Shown here: one piece after another, positions 13,517 to 22,432 of the stretch
How positions within the stretch are numbered: the first letter of the stretch is position 1
Layout of the letters: each line of letters starts with the position of its first letter
Source: Roseateles_B sp041905785
Lineage (GTDB): Bacteria > Pseudomonadota > Gammaproteobacteria > Burkholderiales > Burkholderiaceae_C
DNA length: 64,000 nt
Assembly: GCA_041905785.1 (NCBI GenBank)
Contig: JAYRKJ010000003.1
Location: 124,001-188,000 of the forward strand
Direction: 5' to 3'
Made by a program: the position numbers and the translations under genes
The notes under the pieces: model-generated
The model's database searches: none
The model's input: the letters and a program-made list of their open reading frames with translations, nothing else
Told to the model about the DNA's origin: nothing

Positions 13517-16144
13517 ATGAAGCCCCCGCCCCTCCCCGCAACGCCCGCCGCACCGCAATCCCCGCCTGAGACGCCTGAGACGCCTGAGACGCCTGAGGCT
13601 CGGGCACCCGCGGGCCTCGACGAGGCGCAGGCGCGCGAGCTTCTGCAACGTTTCGGGCCCAATGCGTTGGAAGAGCGTGAACGTCAGGGCCTGCTGCAAA
13701 CCCTGCGCAGCGTGTGCACCGAACCCATGTTCCTGCTGCTGCTCCTGGCGGCGGTGGCCTACCTGGTGTTGGGTGACCTCGGCGAAGGTCTGCTGCTGAG
13801 CTTTTTCGCGCTGCTGTCCGTGGGCCTGGTGATCTTGCAGGAGCGGCGCAGTGCCCATGCTCTGGATGCCCTGCGCTCCCTGGCCGCGTCCCAGGTGCGT
13901 GTGCTGCGCGATGGTCGCTGGCAGCGGCGGTCGGCCGACGAGCTGGTGCCCGGCGACCTGCTGGCCGTCGCGGAAGGGGACCGCGTGGCCGCCGACGGCT
14001 TGCTGGTCGAGGCCTCGGGTCTGATGGCCGACGAGTCGCTGCTCAGCGGCGAGTCGGTGCCGGTGCGCAAATGCGCGTGCGGGCTTGTCGACGCCGCCGC
14101 AGGGCGCGACGCCGCACCGCCGGGGGGCGACGACAGCCCCTGGCTCTATGCCGGCAGCCTGCTGGTGGCCGGGCATGGCCTGCTGCGGGTGGTGTACACC
14201 GGGAGCCGCACGCAGCTGGGGCGAATCGGGGCGTCGCTGGCCCGGATCGACGTGCGCAGCACACCCTTGCAACTGCAGTTGCGCCGGGTGGTGCGCTTCT
14301 TTGGCGGCCTGGCCCTGGGCGCCAGCCTGTCGCTGCTGCTGTGGCACGGCTGGCACGAGGGCGCCTGGCTGCAGGGCCTGCTGTCGGGCATCGCGATCGG
14401 CATGGCCATGCTGCCGGAGGAATTCCCCATGGCGCTGACCGTGTTCCTGGCCTTGGGGGCGTGGCGGCTGGCGCGCATCCAGGTGCTCGCGCGTCGGCCT
14501 GCGGTGATCGAGGCCCTGGGCGCCGCCACCCTGCTGTGCGTGGACAAGACCGGCACGCTGACCGAGAACCGCATGAGCCTGCGCCGGCTCTGCAGTCCCG
14601 CCCTCGACCTGGCGCTGGACGCGCCGCCGAGGCCGGGGGCGACCCTGCCGGAGGCCGTGCACCGCCTGCTGGAGTTCGCCATGCTGGCTTCGCGCCGCGG
14701 CGCTTCGGACCCCATGGACCAGGCCTTGCTGCTGCACGGGGACAGCGGCCTGGCCGGCACCGAGCATCTGCATCCGGACTGGGCGCTGCTGCATGAATAC
14801 CCGCTGAGCCCTGCGCTGCTGGCCTTCTCGCAGGTCTGGACCGCGCCGGATGGCCGTCGATGGATCGCGGCCAAAGGGGCGCCCGAGGCGGTGGCGGAAC
14901 TCTGCCATCTGGACGAAGCCGCCATGGCGGCCTTGCGGCCGCAGGTCCAGTCCATGGCGGAGGCCGGGCTGCGAGTGCTGGCGGTGGCGGCCGGGCCGGT
15001 GGCGCCCGGCGCCATGCCGCCGCGGGCGCATGACCACGGCTTCCAGTGGCAGGGGCTGCTGGGCTTCGAGGACCCGCTGCGTGCCAGCGTGCCGGCGGCG
15101 GTGGCCCAGGCGCGCTCGGCGGGCGTGGCGGTGGCGATGATCACCGGCGACCATGCCGCAACGGCGCTGGCCATCGCGCGCCAGGCCGGCATCGAGGTGC
15201 AGGCCGGGGCCCTCAGCGGGGAACAGATCGCCGTGCTGGACGACGCGGCACTGGACCAGGCCCTGCGCCGGGTGCGTGTCTTCGCGCGGGTGATGCCGCA
15301 GCAGAAGCTGCGCCTGGTCCAGGCCTTTCAGCGCCTGGGCGAGACGGTGGTCATGACGGGGGACGGCGTCAACGACGCGCCGGCACTGAAGGCGGCGCAT
15401 GTCGGCATTGCCATGGGCGTGCGCGGCACGGACGTGGCCCGCGAGGCCGCCGGGCTGGTGCTGCTGGACGAGGATTTCGGCCGCATCGTCGGCGGCATCC
15501 GCATGGGACGCCGCATCTTCGACAACCTGCGCCGGGTCATGGCCTACATCGTCGCCATCCATGTGCCCATCGCCGGCCTGGCGCTTCTGCCGCCGCTGCT
15601 GGGCCTGCCGCCCCTGCTGCTGCCGGCGCACGTGGTGCTGACGGAGATGGTGATTGACCCGATCTGCTCGCTGGCCTTCGAGGCGGCGCCCGAGCATCCG
15701 CGTCTCATGCAGCGGCCTCCGCGCCCGCGTGACGAGGGGCTGCTGGCGCCGCGCTTGTTGCTGCTGGCTGCGGTGCAGGGCGCGATCTTGCTGCTGGCTG
15801 CGCTGGGCCTGTATGCCTGGGCGCTGGAGCTGGGGCGCAGTGCGGACCAGGCGCGCACCCTCGCGGTGCTGGCCCTGACGCTGGGCAATCTCGGGTTGGT
15901 GGGCCTGGACCTGAGCCTGGGTCTGGGCTGGCGCTCGCTGCTGGCGCCCACGGCGCGCAGCTTCTGGGCGGTGGCCGCCGCGGCGCTGCTGGCGCTGGGC
16001 GCGGCCCTGTGGCTGCCGGGAGGGCGGCAGCTGCTGCATTTCGACGCGCTGCCCTGGAGCGACGCCGCACGGCTGCTGCTGATGATGGCAACGGCCCTGC
16101 TCCTGGCCGGTGTGCTGACGAGCCGGCTCCAGACGCGCGCATGA
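13517..16144 (+). CDS. Cation-translocating P-type ATPase (PEEFP subfamily)
   Basis: 875 aa. After a Pro/Glu/Thr-rich N-terminus (PETPETPETPE from a 9-bp repeat at 13565-13600) it has a cation ATPase N domain (LLQRFGPNALEERER), an actuator domain with SGES, and M4 with P300-E-E-F-P-M. The phosphorylation site is D343-KTGTLTENR, the hinge MTGDGVNDAPALKAAHVGIAMG, and the C-terminal membrane segments include TEMVIDPICSLAFEA. It pumps a cation across the inner membrane using ATP. PEEFPM replaces the PEGL of calcium pumps and the CPC of heavy-metal pumps, so the ion is unknown. Its N domain is short. It stands alone, divergent from the cytochrome gene and convergent with a lysozyme gene. Confidence 0.9.
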   Translation: MKPPPLPATPAAPQSPPETPETPETPEARAPAGLDEAQARELLQRFGPNALEERERQGLLQTLRSVCTEPMFLLLLLAAVAYLVLGDLGEGLLLSFFALLSVGLVILQERRSAHALDALRSLAASQVRVLRDGRWQRRSADELVPGDLLAVAEGDRVAADGLLVEASGLMADESLLSGESVPVRKCACGLVDAAAGRDAAPPGGDDSPWLYAGSLLVAGHGLLRVVYTGSRTQLGRIGASLARIDVRSTPLQLQLRRVVRFFGGLALGASLSLLLWHGWHEGAWLQGLLSGIAIGMAMLPEEFPMALTVFLALGAWRLARIQVLARRPAVIEALGAATLLCVDKTGTLTENRMSLRRLCSPALDLALDAPPRPGATLPEAVHRLLEFAMLASRRGASDPMDQALLLHGDSGLAGTEHLHPDWALLHEYPLSPALLAFSQVWTAPDGRRWIAAKGAPEAVAELCHLDEAAMAALRPQVQSMAEAGLRVLAVAAGPVAPGAMPPRAHDHGFQWQGLLGFEDPLRASVPAAVAQARSAGVAVAMITGDHAATALAIARQAGIEVQAGALSGEQIAVLDDAALDQALRRVRVFARVMPQQKLRLVQAFQRLGETVVMTGDGVNDAPALKAAHVGIAMGVRGTDVAREAAGLVLLDEDFGRIVGGIRMGRRIFDNLRRVMAYIVAIHVPIAGLALLPPLLGLPPLLLPAHVVLTEMVIDPICSLAFEAAPEHPRLMQRPPRPRDEGLLAPRLLLLAAVQGAILLLAALGLYAWALELGRSADQARTLAVLALTLGNLGLVGLDLSLGLGWRSLLAPTARSFWAVAAAALLALGAALWLPGGRQLLHFDALPWSDAARLLLMMATALLLAGVLTSRLQTRA

Positions 16145-16207
16145 CGCTGGACGAGGTTTGCGGCCGGACACGCGGTGGCAGGCCGCGGACGGTCGTTTCC
16201 CCTCGCC

Positions 16208-16783
16208 TCAGAACGGTGGCCAGTCCGCCAGGTCGTCGATTTCGCGCCAGGCCCGCACACAGGCGTGGGTGGGGTCCATGCCGCCGAAGATGGCTGCCTC
16301 GGCCCAGCGGCGGCGCAGCAGACCCAGCACGGGGCGCCCCTCGTGCATGATCCATTTGCGCATCTCGGCGGCGACCTCGGACTTGCGATTCGCGTTCAGC
16401 CGCAACAGCAGGGTGGACTTGGCCAGGTTGCCCACCCCCAGGTTGTAGACCCAGGAGATCAAGGCCGCCGCTTCGCAGGTCTTGAGCGGAACCTGCACCC
16501 GCAGCCGGACGTCGCGGGACGCGTCGGCCATATCCCGGCGCAGCAGTGCCTCGGCTTCGGCCTCGGTGATGGGGGGCGTCTGGGGCGTGACCCGCCGGCC
16601 TTGAGCGTCGACGATGCTGCCGTAGCCAATCGTCCAGGTGCCGCCCGGCTGGGCGCCGTTGTCATCGTAGGGCTGCGCATAAAAGCCCTCGATGCGCTTG
16701 ACCACCGCCGTGGCGGCCGGAGGGACCTGGCCGTTCCAGGGCTCGGCCCCCTGTGGGGCTGTCTTGGGCTGCTTGCTGGCCAT
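16208..16783 (-). CDS. GH24 lysozyme (phage-type muramidase)
   Basis: 191 aa from ATG 16783, which has a GGGAG site 8 bases upstream. The GH24 active-site pattern is visible: Glu32 in KRIEGFY, Asp41 in QPYDD and Thr51 in GTWTIGYGS, then PITEAEAEALLRRDM and SWVYNLGVGNLAKSTLL. The enzyme cleaves peptidoglycan between MurNAc and GlcNAc. It has no signal peptide, so like phage endolysins it would need a holin or another route. No phage genes flank it, so it is either a domesticated remnant or a host cell-wall enzyme. Confidence 0.87.
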   Translation of the reverse strand: MASKQPKTAPQGAEPWNGQVPPAATAVVKRIEGFYAQPYDDNGAQPGGTWTIGYGSIVDAQGRRVTPQTPPITEAEAEALLRRDMADASRDVRLRVQVPLKTCEAAALISWVYNLGVGNLAKSTLLLRLNANRKSEVAAEMRKWIMHEGRPVLGLLRRRWAEAAIFGGMDPTHACVRAWREIDDLADWPPF

Positions 16784-16917
16784 GAGCGACTCCCGCGGTT
16801 GAAGTGCGGACGGTAGCGCCAAACGCCGTTCCGCGCATGCCTGGGCCCACCCGCGAAGGGTGCCGGCCCAGGAACACGGGACAATAGCGCTTTCGACCAC
16901 TCCAACACTTGTTCATC

Positions 16918-17166
16918 ATGAGCGCAGCCGAGAACGCCCCCGCCTTGCCTGACCACCTGTCCGTCGACCCAGCCAGCCCGCACTTCGTGGCGGCCGTGTT
17001 CGAGCACGACGTCGGCATCAAATTCAACGGCAAGGAGCGCTTCGATGTGGAGGAGTACTGCATCAGCGAGGGCTGGGTGAAGGTGCCGGCCGGCAAGACG
17101 GTGGACCGCCGCGGCCGTCCGGTGCTGATCAAGCTGAAGGGCCAGGTCGAGGCCTTCTATCGCTGA
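16918..17166 (+). CDS. DUF3297 family protein
   Basis: 82 aa. It matches the DUF3297 pattern along its whole length: ALPDHLS.DP.SPHFVAAVFEHDVGI.FNGKER.DVEEYCISEGW..V.AGKTVDR.G.P..IKLKG.VE.FYR. These are small, soluble, strongly conserved proteobacterial proteins of unknown role. I start it at ATG 16918 rather than the in-frame 16909 because the family starts with a short Ser/Thr/Ala leader. It is divergent from the lysozyme gene across 134 bp. Confidence 0.9.
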   Translation: MSAAENAPALPDHLSVDPASPHFVAAVFEHDVGIKFNGKERFDVEEYCISEGWVKVPAGKTVDRRGRPVLIKLKGQVEAFYR

Positions 17167-17250
17167 GCCGCGCGGCGGGCTCACCCTGGCCCCATCGGCT
17201 GCCGTGACGGGCGCAGTCCGCCCCGTGCCCTGGGGTTTGCTCGGGGCCCG

Positions 17251-19050
17251 ATGGACGCGGCGCGCCAGCGACGGCACACTGCGCAGCAAGCCGGGCATGC
17301 CGCTTTGTCCGGGTCGTCGTCCAAGCCCGTGCCACCGTCCCTGCCTGCTTCCGTCCCCCTGATCGCGTCTCCAGCGGCCCGCCAGCGCCCGCAGCTCAAG
17401 GATGAGCAGCTCAAGCGCAGCTTGCTGCTGGCCGGCCTGCTGCATGTGTGGCTGGCGGTGCTGGTCGGCACGGCGCCGGGCGATGCGCGCCAGGACGAGC
17501 AGGCCGGCGGTGGCCGGCTGAGCGTGCGGCTGCAGGGCGTCGGCCAGTCGGGCGGCACGCCCGACACACAGGCCGATCGCGGCCCGGCCGGGGATGCGCC
17601 CCGCCGGCGCTTTGGCGGCGTGGTCCGGCCCGAGGACGAGCCCGCCCCGCCCGACCGCCCCGGGGCCGCCCGCGAAGGCGAGTGGGCACCGCAGCCCAGC
17701 ACCGTCAAGCAGTTGCAGGACAGCGTCAGCCAGCAGGGCAGCCGTCCCGACCCCATCACCCCGATCACGCAGTCCCGCAGCGAAACCCTGCGCAGCGAGC
17801 TGCCGGCCGCGCCCACCGAGGTCGATCCCCGCGTCACCCGCCAGCTGGACACGCCCCGGCAGGAACCGGTCCAGGTGCAATCAGCGCAGGTGGCCCAGGT
17901 CGAGCCCCTGGCCCGACCGCAGGACAGCCTCCAGCCCCTGCCTCGCCTGACGCTGCCCGCCCAGTCGGCGGAGCGCCTGGACACCCAGGTGAGCCCCGTG
18001 CGCATCCAGGCCCCGCAGCCCCTGCAGAGCCTGCAGAACCCCTTGGCGCCGCGCCCCACCGAACTCAGCACGCTGCCGCGCCTGGAAGCGCCTGCGCCGC
18101 GCGTGGCCACGCTGCCGAGCCCCAGCCAGGCCAGTCCGGTGACGCAGGCGATCCGGGCTCAGGCCCTGGCCGCGCTGAGCAGTGCACCGACCACGCTCGC
18201 GGCCAGCCCCACCCTGAGCTTGCCCGAGCGCTCGACGGGCCGGCTCAGCGCCGAGACGGTGCGCCCCGCCGACAAGGTCCAGGCGCCGGCCCTGGCGCCA
18301 CTGGCCGCTGAGCAGGGACCGCGCGCCCAGGACCTGCCCGCCAGCCCGAGCCTGGCGCCTTCGGAGCATGCGGTGGCCCAGCTGCCAGCGGAAGCCGCCA
18401 GCAGTGCGGCCCGCATCAGCGCACCCAGCCCCTTGAGCCGCCTGGCCCAGAGCACGGCTGCGCAGGCCAGCCTGCAGGGCCTGAAGCCGCTGGGTCCGCC
18501 CGCCGAGCAGTCGGGCCCTGGCGCCAATGCGTCCAACTCTGCCAGTGCGGCCAGTGCGACGCATGGCGCAAACACCGCAGCCACACCGACCGCCACCGAG
18601 GCCGGCACGGCCTCCCAGGCCGTCGCAGGCGAGCGCCCACTGACCGGCAATGCCTCGCCTGGACCCGGGGCGAGGCCGCTGCCTTCGCCCGGCAAGATCA
18701 GCCTTACCGGCGCCGATCCGGGTCTGGGCCCGGCCGTCCAGGCTCAAGCCGGCGCGCCCGATGCCGGCGCCCAGCGCGGGCATGACGTGGCCACGGCGCC
18801 TTCCGCGCCCGCCAGCGCGCCGCGCCTGAACCTGAATCTGCCGACCTCGCAGCGCGGCCCGGTGGCCAGCAGCCGCTCACGGGCCCTGCTGGAGGTCGCG
18901 CCCAACCCGCCGGAGCTCAAGACCCGGCTGCAAAAGGAGATGGAAAAGGCCTTGCGCGAGGACTGCCGCAAGGCCTATGCGGAGAACGGCCTGCTGGCCC
19001 TGGGCGCCATCGCGCTGGACGCGCTGCGGGCCAAGGGCTGCAAGTTCTGA
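17251..19050 (+). CDS. Proline/alanine-rich single-pass membrane protein, function unknown
   Basis: 599 aa. A basic N-terminus is followed by one membrane segment (about 56-73, SLLLAGLLHVWLAVLVGT). Next come about 450 residues of low-complexity Ala/Pro/Gln/Ser sequence that should be disordered in the periplasm. A compact C-terminal block closes it (ELKTRLQKEMEKALREDCRKAYAENGLLALGAIALDALRAKGCKF) with two Cys that could form a disulfide. The topology recalls TonB- or TolA-like proteins that span the periplasm, but the C-terminus is not a TonB domain I can name. The start is uncertain because no strong ribosome binding site marks it. Confidence 0.65.
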   Translation: MDAARQRRHTAQQAGHAALSGSSSKPVPPSLPASVPLIASPAARQRPQLKDEQLKRSLLLAGLLHVWLAVLVGTAPGDARQDEQAGGGRLSVRLQGVGQSGGTPDTQADRGPAGDAPRRRFGGVVRPEDEPAPPDRPGAAREGEWAPQPSTVKQLQDSVSQQGSRPDPITPITQSRSETLRSELPAAPTEVDPRVTRQLDTPRQEPVQVQSAQVAQVEPLARPQDSLQPLPRLTLPAQSAERLDTQVSPVRIQAPQPLQSLQNPLAPRPTELSTLPRLEAPAPRVATLPSPSQASPVTQAIRAQALAALSSAPTTLAASPTLSLPERSTGRLSAETVRPADKVQAPALAPLAAEQGPRAQDLPASPSLAPSEHAVAQLPAEAASSAARISAPSPLSRLAQSTAAQASLQGLKPLGPPAEQSGPGANASNSASAASATHGANTAATPTATEAGTASQAVAGERPLTGNASPGPGARPLPSPGKISLTGADPGLGPAVQAQAGAPDAGAQRGHDVATAPSAPASAPRLNLNLPTSQRGPVASSRSRALLEVAPNPPELKTRLQKEMEKALREDCRKAYAENGLLALGAIALDALRAKGCKF

Positions 19051-19086
19051 GCGCCTCCCGCCTGTTGCGGCCCGCCGGGCCCGTGC

Positions 19087-19497
19087 TCAAGCGCGCGGGT
19101 ACAGCACCAGCTGCGTGCAGCGGAACAGGGCCAGGGTCTTGCCGGTGTCGGCGTGCGTCACCTTGGCATCCCAGAGCTGGGTCGTGCGCCCGGCGTGCGC
19201 CAGCGTGGCCAGGCAGTGCAGCCGGCCCTCGCGGGCGGTGGCCAGGTGGTTGGACTTGATCTCCAGCGTGGTGAAGCTCTGCGCACCCTCGGGCAGGTTG
19301 GCCAGACAGCCAAATCCCGCGGCCGTGTCCGCCAGGGTCAGGATGCTGCCGGCGTGCAGATAGCCGTTGGGCGCCATGAGGTGCGGGGCAATGGGCAGTT
19401 CGGCCTCGATTTCGCCCGGGCGCTGGGCGGTGATGCTGATGCCCAGGTGGCCGGGCAGGGTGCCCTGGCTGCGGGCGTTGAATGCTTCGATGGACAT
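19087..19497 (-). CDS. PaaI-family hotdog-fold thioesterase
   Basis: 136 aa from ATG 19497 (MSIEAFNARSQGTLPGHLGI). The hotdog motif is clear: LMAPNGYLHAGSILTLADTAAGFG, where N and H/G line the active site, then TLEIKSNHLATAREGRLHC and a closing strand TLALFRCTQLVLY. Such enzymes hydrolyse small acyl- or aryl-CoA thioesters, often removing dead-end CoA adducts. Longer in-frame starts upstream (to 19740) overlap the DUF3079 gene and add sequence unlike the family. It is convergent with the Pro/Ala-rich gene. Confidence 0.86.
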   Translation of the reverse strand: MSIEAFNARSQGTLPGHLGISITAQRPGEIEAELPIAPHLMAPNGYLHAGSILTLADTAAGFGCLANLPEGAQSFTTLEIKSNHLATAREGRLHCLATLAHAGRTTQLWDAKVTHADTGKTLALFRCTQLVLYPRA

Positions 19498-19586
19498 GGT
19501 GGCAAGGGCGGCAGCGCCCGGGAGCTGGACGATCAGCCGGCCAGCATAAGCGGCTTTGCCGCCGACGGCCGACGCAGGGCCCGGGC

Positions 19587-19793
19587 TCAGGCGGCCGGTT
19601 GCGGCACCGGGGGCATGGCAGCAGCTTCCGCGACCGGCAATGCGTCGGCCCAGTCCTCGCCGAAGAGCTCGCTCGGGTGCGGCGTGCGCACCGATCCGTT
19701 GCCGCAGCGCATGTCCTCGCTGGGGCAGTAGAGGTCGCATCCCCAGCAGACGCGCTGAGGCTGGGCGGGCAGGATGGGGAACTTCTTCGCCAT
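19587..19793 (-). CDS. DUF3079 domain protein
   Basis: 68 aa from ATG 19793 (MAKKFPILPAQPQRVCWGCDLYCP). It contains the DUF3079 hallmark CWGCD.YC....M.CGNGS.RT.HP.ELFG.DW, with four closely spaced Cys suited to binding zinc. It is a small cytoplasmic protein of unknown function found mainly in Betaproteobacteria. It lies 89 bp upstream of the thioesterase on the same strand and may be co-transcribed. Confidence 0.85.
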   Translation of the reverse strand: MAKKFPILPAQPQRVCWGCDLYCPSEDMRCGNGSVRTPHPSELFGEDWADALPVAEAAAMPPVPQPAA

Positions 19794-19945
19794 GGCCGCA
19801 CTGTGGGCGCCCTTGGCCGGCATGGTTTTGCGCCAGCGCAAGCCCGGGTGGCCTCCGACAGGGGCGCGCGGGGCACGCTAGGATGAGACCCTCCGTTCAT
19901 GGCGCCGTCCGGTAGCCTTGGGGCGGAGTTGCTGGAGGACTGACG

Positions 19946-21088
19946 ATGAAAACTGCATCCCGACGCCATGCCTGGCTGCTGGCCGCCGCCCTGCTGTTCT
20001 CGGCGGGGCTGGCGCAGGCCGGGGCCAAGGAGGAGATTGCCGCCGACATGCGGGCCGGGCGCTGGGCCCAGGCCGAACAGCGGCTGGACGGCGTGCTGCG
20101 CAAGCATCCCGAGAACGCCCTGGCGCATTACTGGCTGGCCGAGGTGAAGTTCGAGCAGGGCCAGATCGAGGCCGCCAAGGCCGAACTGCAAAAGGCCCGC
20201 GAGCTCGATCCGACCGAGGGTTTCGCCAGCAAGAAGACCATGATCCAGCGCATCGACCAGGCGCAGGCCGGTGCGATCCGCCTGGAGCCGCCTCGCCAGG
20301 AGGCCCTGGCCCGGCCGGCGCCGGTGCAGGCGCCCCCGACGACCGCTGTGCCGGCCGAACCCCCGCGTGAATCGTCCTCGGGCGGCTTCTCCTGGTTCTG
20401 GCTGCTGGTGCTGGGCGGTGTGGGCTTCGTGCTGTGGCGCAAGCTGCGCCGCAGCGTGGCCGGCCACAGCCCGGCGGACGTGGAGCGCTGGCGCGGTGCC
20501 CTGATGGAGGCGCACAAGGACCTGGGCGACGCCGTTGCCGCGGCCGACGCCAACCCGGCCTTCAGCCCCGAGCAGAAGCTCGCCACCTATGACCGCGTGC
20601 GCAAGGCCCAGGCCGATATCAGCGCGCACATCAGCACCCTGGCCACGCGCCGCGATTTTGCTGAGACGGAAAGCCTGATCCTGCGCTCGCGCGACATCGC
20701 CGCCGAGATCCGTGGCGAGGAAAAGCCCAGCGACAAGGCCCTGCGCATGCAGGAGGCCCGCATGCAGGCCGAGGCGCAGGCGCGCACGCAAGGCCCCGGC
20801 TACGGCTATGGCGCCCAGCCGGGCTATGGCGGCGGGGGCCTGGGCGGGGCCCTGGGCACTGCGGCGGCAGTGGGCGTGGGCGTGGCGATCGGCTCCATGA
20901 TGAGCGGCAGCGCCGAGGCCTCGGAGCGGCATCGCCGGCATTCGGACGATGGCGGCGGCGGAGGCTACATTCCCTTCGACGACGCCAGCTCGCGCGATGC
21001 ACTGGACCTGGGCGGCAGCGATGCCGGCGCCAGCTGGGACAGCGGCGGGAGCGACATCGATGTGGGCGGCGGTGGGGATTTCGACTGA
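19946..21088 (+). CDS. TPR-containing membrane protein with glycine-rich tail
   Basis: 380 aa. A signal peptide (about 1-26, ends AQA) is followed by tetratricopeptide repeats (about 27-95: WAQAEQRLDGVLRKHPENALAHYWLAEVKFEQGQIEAAKAELQKARELDP) and a Pro-rich spacer. A membrane segment follows (about 148-163, FSWFWLLVLGGVGFVLW), then a helical domain, a glycine-zipper segment (GGGLGGALGTAAAVGVGVAIGSMM) and an acidic Gly/Ser/Asp-rich C-terminus. The C-terminal GGGGDFD-type tail resembles TPM/YgcG-family ends, but the catalytic-type domain is absent. Likely a protein-interaction scaffold in the envelope. Function not known. Confidence 0.75.
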   Translation: MKTASRRHAWLLAAALLFSAGLAQAGAKEEIAADMRAGRWAQAEQRLDGVLRKHPENALAHYWLAEVKFEQGQIEAAKAELQKARELDPTEGFASKKTMIQRIDQAQAGAIRLEPPRQEALARPAPVQAPPTTAVPAEPPRESSSGGFSWFWLLVLGGVGFVLWRKLRRSVAGHSPADVERWRGALMEAHKDLGDAVAAADANPAFSPEQKLATYDRVRKAQADISAHISTLATRRDFAETESLILRSRDIAAEIRGEEKPSDKALRMQEARMQAEAQARTQGPGYGYGAQPGYGGGGLGGALGTAAAVGVGVAIGSMMSGSAEASERHRRHSDDGGGGGYIPFDDASSRDALDLGGSDAGASWDSGGSDIDVGGGGDFD

Positions 21089-21118
21089 GCGCCCGCATCA
21101 CTACACGACAGGATTTCC

Positions 21119-21430
21119 ATGGGACAAGCCAAACTCCGCGGCACGCCGGAGCAGCGCAGGCAGGCCGCCATCGAGCGGCAGCTGGCGCTGCGGCCGAAGT
21201 ACATCATCTGCAACAACTGCCAGGCCGAGCTCTCGGACATGGCGCCCATGGACATCGCCGACATCCGGGGCATCGAGGCCGCCTTCTCGGCGCACTGCAC
21301 GCAATGCGGCCATGACACCTACGCCATCAAGGGCGAACGCGAAGCCGTGGCCCGGATGCACATGGCCATCGAGGATGCTGCGGGCGCGCAGGCCCTGGCG
21401 GGCGTGGTGCCTTCGGCCAATAGGCGCTGA
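21119..21430 (+). CDS. Small zinc-ribbon protein, function unknown
   Basis: 103 aa. The start MGQAKLRGTPEQRRQAAIERQ is followed by two CxxC pairs, CNNC and CTQC, about 35 residues apart, which should bind one zinc. An AGGAT site precedes ATG 21119. It lies 30 bp after the TPR gene on the same strand and probably shares its mRNA. The N-terminal GQAKLRGT resembles small proteins starting SKAKLRG often seen near metal or stress genes. No function can be assigned. Confidence 0.75.
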   Translation: MGQAKLRGTPEQRRQAAIERQLALRPKYIICNNCQAELSDMAPMDIADIRGIEAAFSAHCTQCGHDTYAIKGEREAVARMHMAIEDAAGAQALAGVVPSANRR

Positions 21431-21579
21431 AGTGGCCAGGGCAAGTGAGCCAGGCTGAGTGAGCAAGGGTGAGTATTGGCGACAGGGTGTGACGGCCTGT
21501 TGTGCTTCCTGCCCGAGCAAGTGAGCGTCTTGCGGGTTGAGTAATCTGCCAGGTCCTGGCGGCGTTGATTTCTTGTCTG

Positions 21580-21933
21580 ATGACCATGCCCACAGTCCTA
21601 CTGATCAACATCCTGCTCATCGGCTATGCGGCCTTGGCCGCTGCGTTCATCACGATGGCCTGGCGGGCGCCGGCAAATGCCAAGTGGCTGGGCCTGGCGG
21701 CCCTTGCGGCCGCTGCACCCTTCTTCGCTTGGCTTGGCGCCTTCAGCGAGCGGTTCGCCGCCGGCCAGTGCTATTCGGGCGTCATGGACAGGATCGCGAA
21801 TGCGGTCGAGCACGCGGAGTCACCCGCTGCGCTGGCCGAGCGCATCCGCTCTTTGCCCATGCGCGGCTATGAGACGGACTGTGCGGAAGTCGAGGCTGCA
21901 TCCCGGCAACTGCCTCATGTCAGCGCGCCCTGA
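21580..21933 (+). CDS. Small membrane protein, function unknown
   Basis: 117 aa from ATG 21580. Two membrane segments (about 4-26, VLLINILLIGYAALAAAFITMAW, and about 34-54, WLGLAALAAAAPFFAWLGAF) are followed by a soluble tail with two Cys (QCYSG, TDCAEV). An in-frame ATG at 21565 is an alternative. Its end overlaps the start of the TlpA-like gene by 17 bases, so the two are probably translated together. No family recognised. Confidence 0.6.
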   Translation: MTMPTVLLINILLIGYAALAAAFITMAWRAPANAKWLGLAALAAAAPFFAWLGAFSERFAAGQCYSGVMDRIANAVEHAESPAALAERIRSLPMRGYETDCAEVEAASRQLPHVSAP

Positions 21934-22432
21934 CTCCTGGCCCCAGCCCAGCACCCTGCGCCGCCTGCTGGCCTTCGCGCCCCTGGCACTGGCCATTGGC
22001 TGTGCTTCGCGACGCACCCCGGCGCCGGCCTTGTTCCCCATCGAGGAGTTCCGTCGCAGCGAGGATCAGGGGCGCGTGCTGGTGCTGGCCTTCTGGGCCT
22101 CCTGGTGCACGCACTGCCGCGAGTTGGCACCCTGGCTGGCGGAGCTGAGCCGGGCGCTGCCGGCGGCGGACGGGCGTGTGGTCGGTCTCAGCGAGGACCA
22201 CGAGGCCGAGCCGGCGCGGGGCTTTATCGCCGCGACCGGGCTGCCATTCCGCAACTACCATGATGTCGGCGGGCGGCTCGCCAAGGAGCTGCGCGTCATG
22301 GCCCTGCCCACGGTGGTCCTGATCGACCGGGCAGGGCGGGTGCGGCATCGCTTCGCCGGCGACCGGCCGCAGGAGGCCGCGCAGCGTATCGAGGCGGTGC
22401 GTGCCTTGGTGAATGAGCGACCCCAACCCTGA
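21917..22432 (+). CDS. TlpA-like thioredoxin-fold lipoprotein
   Basis: 171 aa from ATG 21917. The signal sequence ends with a lipobox-like LAIG-C29. The thioredoxin domain has WASWC64-T-H-C67REL, the cis-Pro loop ALPTVVLID and a C-terminal helix. It should act as a membrane-tethered disulfide reductase in the periplasm, like TlpA/ResA proteins that reduce apocytochrome c or copper-site cysteines. The start overlaps the membrane-protein gene before it, and its end overlaps the following GNAT-like gene by 20 bases: a tight three-gene unit. Confidence 0.83.
   Translation: MSARPDSWPQPSTLRRLLAFAPLALAIGCASRRTPAPALFPIEEFRRSEDQGRVLVLAFWASWCTHCRELAPWLAELSRALPAADGRVVGLSEDHEAEPARGFIAATGLPFRNYHDVGGRLAKELRVMALPTVVLIDRAGRVRHRFAGDRPQEAAQRIEAVRALVNERPQP

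Noticed and set aside
13466..16171. 901-codon antisense frame opposite the P-type ATPase
   Set aside because: Low-complexity Gln/His/Arg product; the sense gene has all P-type motifs.
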